Shown piece by piece: positions 33,973 to 36,891 of a stretch of 36,891 nt of DNA (position 1 is the first letter of the stretch; every line of letters begins with the position of its first letter). Made by a program: the position numbers and the translations under genes. Source of the stretch: Prochlorococcus sp. AG-436-C05 (GTDB lineage: Bacteria; Cyanobacteriota; Cyanobacteriia; PCC-6307; Cyanobiaceae); NCBI GenBank assembly GCA_003209795.1, contig QCPB01000013.1:1-36891 (forward strand). Reading direction: 5' to 3'. The notes under the pieces are model-generated. The model searched no databases. It was not told the DNA's origin and saw only the letters and a program-made list of their open reading frames with translations.

Positions 33973-34281
33973 ATGCTTTTAAGTAATCAAAAAAGATTAA
34001 AGATTCAAGGGATAATTAAAAGGATTTTAAGAGATCAAGAAATTTCATTAGAAGAGAGAATATATGTTGAGAAATTTGCACAGCATAATTCAACTATTTC
34101 CCTCTGGTTAAAGACAGCCAATAACATCAGAAGGAATGGCGAGAAAAGTGAAAATGGTATTGACAAACTTTTACAATCACTTGGAATTGAAGGGTTAGAT
34201 AAAGAAAATCACTTTAATCCAAATGAAGATGATATATCAGACTGGTTTGGTGGTGCTCCTGATTGGCTTAAAAGGAGTTGA
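33973..34281 (+). CDS. Conserved-looking soluble protein, 102 aa
   Basis: ATG 33973 to TGA 34281. A helical N-terminal part (RLKIQGIIKRILRDQEISL, EERIYVEKFAQHNSTISLW) is followed by an acidic C-terminus with DDISDWFGGAPDWLKR. I recall similar hypothetical proteins in picocyanobacteria but cannot name a family. The upstream stretch 33795-33972 has TTGACA (33915) and TATAAA (33943), too far apart (22 bp) to be a standard pair. Confidence 0.66.
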   Translation: MLLSNQKRLKIQGIIKRILRDQEISLEERIYVEKFAQHNSTISLWLKTANNIRRNGEKSENGIDKLLQSLGIEGLDKENHFNPNEDDISDWFGGAPDWLKRS

Positions 34282-34295
34282 GAAAACTAGAAGTT

Positions 34296-34409
34296 TCATC
34301 TAATCCAGGCCGCATTATACAAATATAGACTAAGTAGAGAAATAAAAGCCCAAAAAATCCATGGTAAAAATTTAATAGGAACTATATATTTTTTAGAAAA
34401 TGTATTCAT
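34296..34409 (-). CDS. Small single-span membrane protein, 37 aa
   Basis: ATG 34409 to TGA 34296: a basic head (NTFSKKYIVPIKF), then a hydrophobic helix (LPWIFWAFISLLSLYLY) ending in NAAWIR. It is convergent with the 102-residue gene. The Trp/Tyr-rich helix argues for real coding. Unknown function. Confidence 0.45.
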   Translation of the reverse strand: MNTFSKKYIVPIKFLPWIFWAFISLLSLYLYNAAWIR

Positions 34410-34545
34410 AAAGATTTTTCTTTTAGATTATTTCTTTCTAAGCATTTTTAGAATAGGTTTAATTGCTCTATTTAAAAAATATTAAAATACAAATTTTTAA
34501 GAGAGCTAAAACCTAATTAAGTTAATAAACTTAAATCATCAATAT

Positions 34546-34686
34546 CTAAGCCACTTTATTGTCAATTTTGAATGAAAAATTTACTATCTTAGAACTCTCT
34601 TCTTCTGTCTGATTCCAAAGTTTTATAAGTCTCTCTAATTCATCAATCCTCTTTTTAGCATTTGCAATCTTTTCAGCTGATTTCAT
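34546..34686 (-). CDS. Small coiled-coil protein, 46 aa
   Basis: ATG 34686 to TAG 34546. A charged helix with heptads (EKIANAKKRIDELERLIKL) is followed by a polar tail. Its ATG overlaps the TGA of the next upstream small gene by 4 nt (ATGA), suggesting translational coupling. Confidence 0.52.
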   Translation of the reverse strand: MKSAEKIANAKKRIDELERLIKLWNQTEEESSKIVNFSFKIDNKVA

Positions 34687-34871
34687 ATAAAACTTTTATC
34701 TATACCAATTAATGCATGAAAAAATTTTTTTTCAAGGGCAAGGGAAGATTGATAAGATAAATATTTTTGATTAAAGAACATTTTTGCCAGGCTATTAACT
34801 AAACAGAAAATCTTAAAGGAATGAAAAAGATGAGGAGATAAGTTATCGATTGATAGATTTTTTTCAGCCAC
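34683..34871 (-). CDS. Small unknown protein coupled to a coiled-coil partner, 62 aa
   Basis: GTG 34871 to TGA 34683: NLSIDNLSPHLFHSFKIF, LVNSLAKMFFNQKY and LEKKFFHALIGIDKSF. Moderately hydrophobic, with no clear membrane helix. It overlaps the coiled-coil gene by 4 nt, and its start is 23 nt from the divergent gene at 34895. No family recognised. Confidence 0.42.
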   Translation of the reverse strand: MAEKNLSIDNLSPHLFHSFKIFCLVNSLAKMFFNQKYLSYQSSLALEKKFFHALIGIDKSFI

Positions 34872-34894
34872 ATAGAATTGATTATTAATCTATC

Positions 34895-35089
34895 ATGGTT
34901 TTTTATTATTTTTTTTCAAAAAATGCCTTTGATATCAACATCAAAATTCAAGAACACGCATTTATTACTTACTCAAAATATACAAAATATCAAAAGCAAT
35001 CCAATCAGAAAACAAAAGAACTTAGCCAAGATGAATTAAATAATCATCAAGAAATCAATACAGATTTATCAATTCTAACTTCAGTTTAA
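34895..35089 (+). CDS. Small unknown protein, 64 aa
   Basis: ATG 34895 to TAA 35089. An aromatic N-terminus (VFYYFFSKNAFDI) is followed by a polar Gln/Lys-rich helix (KYQKQSNQKTKELSQDELNN). It overlaps the convergent NDH-like gene by 4 nt. It may be real, but the compositional evidence is modest. Confidence 0.42.
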   Translation: MVFYYFFSKNAFDINIKIQEHAFITYSKYTKYQKQSNQKTKELSQDELNNHQEINTDLSILTSV

Positions 35090-35520
35090 GTTAGAGCTGA
35101 AAGATCCATCAACAATACTGATAGCATTAATGAGGAGGAAATTAAGCCAAGACCTATCATCAATGATACGTAACCTTTTTTCCTTGGCAGTTTGTAAAAC
35201 AAACCTCCAATTATAATTATCATTATTAATGAGAAAAAAATTATTATCTTTTCACTAACCAAATTTAAATGAATTACCAAATTCGTTTTTTCGAAAAATC
35301 CAAGAAAATCAGATAAGAAAAAATCTCCTTCTATTTTCTTGAAATAATAGAACGAGCTTATAAAACAAGGAATTAATAAAGATAATGAAATAATTGCAGT
35401 AACTGGCTTTGTCAATCTGTTTATTGTTCTATTAAAACTTGCCAGTAAAACAAAAACAAATAAAGCCGCTACCATTGGCAACAAAGGTATAAGGATTGAT
35501 ATATTTAATGAGTTCCCCAC
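35086..35520 (-). CDS. Short NDH-1-like membrane protein
   Basis: 144 residues with four hydrophobic segments (ISILIPLLPMVAALFVFVL, then around 42-60, 85-110 and 115-140). The N-terminus resembles that of NdhF/NuoL-type proton-channel subunits of NADH/plastoquinone complexes, but the protein is only about a quarter of their length. It reads as an intact short gene with no continuation past its stop. It may be a specialised complex I accessory or an independent membrane protein. Confidence 0.5.
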   Translation of the reverse strand: MGNSLNISILIPLLPMVAALFVFVLLASFNRTINRLTKPVTAIISLSLLIPCFISSFYYFKKIEGDFFLSDFLGFFEKTNLVIHLNLVSEKIIIFFSLIMIIIIGGLFYKLPRKKGYVSLMIGLGLISSSLMLSVLLMDLSALT

Positions 35521-35670
35521 GAGTAAAGTTAGTATCTATTTTAAAATTTTATATTATTTTAAAGCGTTATTTTGTTAAGTAAGATTTATTTTAAAAATCT
35601 ATATGTAATTATTACCTATTGCATTCTGTGTAAATTAATACCAAAATTGAAATAGTACCTTACAGATGAA

Positions 35671-35772
35671 ATGCTAGCTATCTCTGAAATTATTCTTGCA
35701 AGTGCTATTTTTCTAGGAATTGTATATTGGGAAGTTAGATTCCTATACGCCAAAACTACAGTTGCCAAATAA
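35671..35772 (+). CDS. Small single-span membrane protein, 33 aa
   Basis: ATG 35671 to TAA 35772: a hydrophobic helix at the N-terminus (LAISEIILASAIFLGIVYW) followed by a short basic tail (EVRFLYAKTTVAK). It has the size and shape of small photosystem or cytochrome b6f subunits but does not match one I know. The 150 nt before it are AT-rich and empty. Confidence 0.5.
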   Translation: MLAISEIILASAIFLGIVYWEVRFLYAKTTVAK

Positions 35773-35862
35773 TTTTCAGATAAACTCAGGAGAGGGAGAA
35801 AGGCTACATAAAATTTAAATAAAATTTAAGAATTTAAATTAACAAAAAAAGCGTTGAATATG

Positions 35863-35978
35863 AGAGAATAAACACAAATAAATTCTAGTGTTCTCATGAG
35901 AGAAGTTCAAAGTTCAAATAGTAGTTCAACACAGCAGCAGCAGCAGCAGCAGCAATCCTATACAGAGAATAAACACAA
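35863..35978. repeat. 15-bp direct repeat pair flanking the CAG tract
   Basis: AGAGAATAAACACAA occurs exactly at 35863-35877 (before the gene) and at 35964-35978 (inside it). The pair brackets the start of the polyglutamine gene and could allow deletion or duplication by slippage or recombination. Confidence 0.85.
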
Positions 35979-36030
35979 CTGTGCCGAAAGTGAGAGGCTT
36001 TATCTCGAGATGAAAGAAAGTTGGCTTTAA
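35896..36030 (+). CDS. Polyglutamine-tract small protein, 44 aa
   Basis: ATG 35896 to TAA 36030. A Ser-rich head (REVQSSNSSST) is followed by eight glutamines (Q13-Q20) and a balanced tail (YTENKHNCAESERLYLEMK). The tail's composition argues for true coding. The ATG sits in the loop of a small hairpin (TTCTC-ATGA-GAGAA, 35891-35904), which could limit translation. Unknown function. Confidence 0.52.
   Translation: MREVQSSNSSSTQQQQQQQQSYTENKHNCAESERLYLEMKESWL
35932..35952 (+). repeat. (CAG)7 microsatellite inside a small gene
   Basis: Seven perfect CAG triplets followed by CAA encode eight Gln in frame. GC-rich triplet repeats are out of character for this AT-rich sequence. Length changes would keep the reading frame. 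Confidence 0.95.
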
Positions 36031-36150
36031 ATCCTCTAAGAATGAATCGATCTATTTTTATAATTTCTAAAATTTAATTCTTTTTTTAGCAGTAATTAAT
36101 ACTTTTTTATTTTTCTTACCCTCTAAATTTATCTTAGTTGCAAAAAAAAA

Positions 36151-36285
36151 TTGATTAAGAATTCAAAGCAGTTTGAAATAATAAACGGAAGAATTGCCAT
36201 GGGAGGATTACTATATCTAGTATTTACAAAATTAGTATCCAACCGTGCTGACATCCTAGATAAACTAAAAGATTACTTAATTTAA
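36151..36285 (+). CDS. High-light-inducible-protein-like (degenerate HLIP)
   Basis: The frame contains FEIINGRIAMGG, matching the ExxNGRxAMxG chlorophyll-binding motif of HLIP/SCP proteins, which bind pigment and protect photosystem assembly under light stress. There is no ATG before the motif; TTG 36151 gives 44 aa, whereas ATG 36199 would cut the motif in two. After the motif the helix is short and polar (LLYLVFTKLVSNRADILD), unlike the usual hydrophobic GF-x-TGQ end, so it may be a divergent or decaying copy. Confidence 0.58.
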   Translation: MIKNSKQFEIINGRIAMGGLLYLVFTKLVSNRADILDKLKDYLI

Positions 36286-36437
36286 AAACAGTTTTTAGGA
36301 GTATCTCTTCCTATACAAGGATCCTTCAAAAATTAAGAATGCTGCAATTAAAGCAATTTGATTAAATTCGATTTTATGCTTAAATTTCTCGAATTTGCAA
36401 ATCAACCCAAAGGTAGCACCACAAAATAATTCATCTA

Positions 36438-36453
36438 TAGTACATATATACTA
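36438..36453. promoter_or_regulatory. LexA-like box with embedded -10
   Basis: TAGTACATATATACTA differs by one base from each of the two boxes at 33679-33717 (compared on the best strand). TATACT (36447-36452) is a -10 for the DUF3104 gene whose GTG lies 14 nt further on. The pattern fits RGTACNNNDGTWCB with one mismatch. Confidence 0.5.
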
Positions 36454-36466
36454 CTGCCTATTTATT

Positions 36467-36727
36467 GTGTGTTCGACAGCTTCTGAGTTTCTTTTAGTTA
36501 AACCTGGTGATTATGTAGTAATTAAAAATGAAGAAAATTGCCAGGATACTACAACAGGCCAAAATGGTTATTGGATTGGACATGTTATTAACTGTATTGG
36601 AGGAGCAAGAAGTCCCAATTCATGGACCTTGTTTCAAGTAGCAAATATTGATAACGGAGAAATTATCATAATCAACGCCGATATCGTAGAAAGAATTTTA
36701 AAAACTTCTGAAGATTCAACTCATTAA
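36467..36727 (+). CDS. DUF3104 family protein
   Basis: 86 residues from GTG 36467; the frame is open from TTG 36395, but that part would cover the promoter box and is unlike the family. The features LLVKPGDYVVI, GYWIGHVINCIGGARSP, TLFQVANIDNGEI and INADIVERIL match DUF3104, a small beta-rich family (SH3-like in pattern) nearly confined to Prochlorococcus and Synechococcus. Function unknown. The short leader behind a LexA-like box suggests stress control. Confidence 0.78.
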   Translation: MCSTASEFLLVKPGDYVVIKNEENCQDTTTGQNGYWIGHVINCIGGARSPNSWTLFQVANIDNGEIIIINADIVERILKTSEDSTH

Positions 36728-36795
36728 TAATAGAATAAAGTTGTTAGAATATAGAGATATCAAAAGAAAAAATAAATTTAACATTTTAGAGGTAA

Positions 36796-36891
36796 TCATC
36801 CCAACTCCAAGCAAGCGAGTCCGTATACTTGATTCATCGGGCATAGAGGTTGAAGACCTTTATACATTCTATAAGTTTTTGATATCTCCTC
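36796..36891 (-). CDS. Possible partial gene entering from the right edge
   Basis: The minus-strand frame from the edge to TGA 36796-36798 reads SKTYRMYKGLQPLC and NQVYGLACLELG, with codons richer in G and C than the neighbours. The plus strand is also open here (36740 onward: VIIPTPSKRVRILDSSG), so the coding strand cannot be decided. Either way the gene continues outside the window. Confidence 0.3.
   Translation of the reverse strand, partial: EEISKTYRMYKGLQPLCPMNQVYGLACLELG

Overview
The window looks like a chromosome segment of a high-light Prochlorococcus. It is strongly AT-rich and gene-dense, with many very small genes. It carries PipX, PipY, SepF, a long-form LrtA/HPF, DUF1823, DUF1651, DUF3104, a Nif11-like peptide and a high-light-inducible-protein motif, a mix typical of marine picocyanobacteria. 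I see no transposase, integrase, CRISPR array or rRNA.

Left part (1-16124): core genes. On the minus strand are queA (cut by the left edge), pdhC, a YlqD-like coiled-coil protein, an acyl-CoA/ACP synthetase and lipB. A plus-strand run follows: lrtA/hpf, a DeoC-like protein without its Schiff-base lysine, recO and a GT4 glycosyltransferase. Then come two tightly packed minus-strand runs, sepF-proC and aroQ-miaE-cobI-DUF1823-der-ecfT-pipX-pipY, many with 1-18 nt gaps or overlaps. Plus-strand tRNA-Tyr(GTA) and tRNA-Thr(GGT) close the block.

Middle (16125-27119): directly after the tRNAs lies a 1413-residue protein with a DUF4011-like segment, an SF1 helicase core and a C-terminal MTES_1575/Vsr-like nuclease. 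This architecture is known from nuclease-helicase proteins linked to phage defence, and it is the strongest candidate accessory system here. After it come small proteins, a SIMPL-domain protein, a cysteine-cluster protein, the thiamine salvage pair tenA-thiD, and proline iminopeptidase. A roughly 1-kb gap then holds hairpins, an intrinsic terminator and one small membrane peptide.

Right part (27120-36891): a small-gene region. Recognisable genes are a CPBP membrane protease, DUF1651, bcp (peroxiredoxin Q), tatA, a Nif11-like peptide, a possible fibrillin-like protein, a short NDH-1-like membrane protein, a degenerate HLIP and DUF3104. Between them are many 30-100 residue genes, several membrane-spanning or coiled-coil. 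Two loci, 33679-33717 and 36438-36453, share a 16-bp palindrome of type TAGTACATrTATACTA. It contains a -10 TATACT and resembles the cyanobacterial LexA box, so a small SOS-type regulon of unknown genes is a reasonable hypothesis. A 44-residue gene with a (CAG)7 polyglutamine tract lies between direct repeats nearby.
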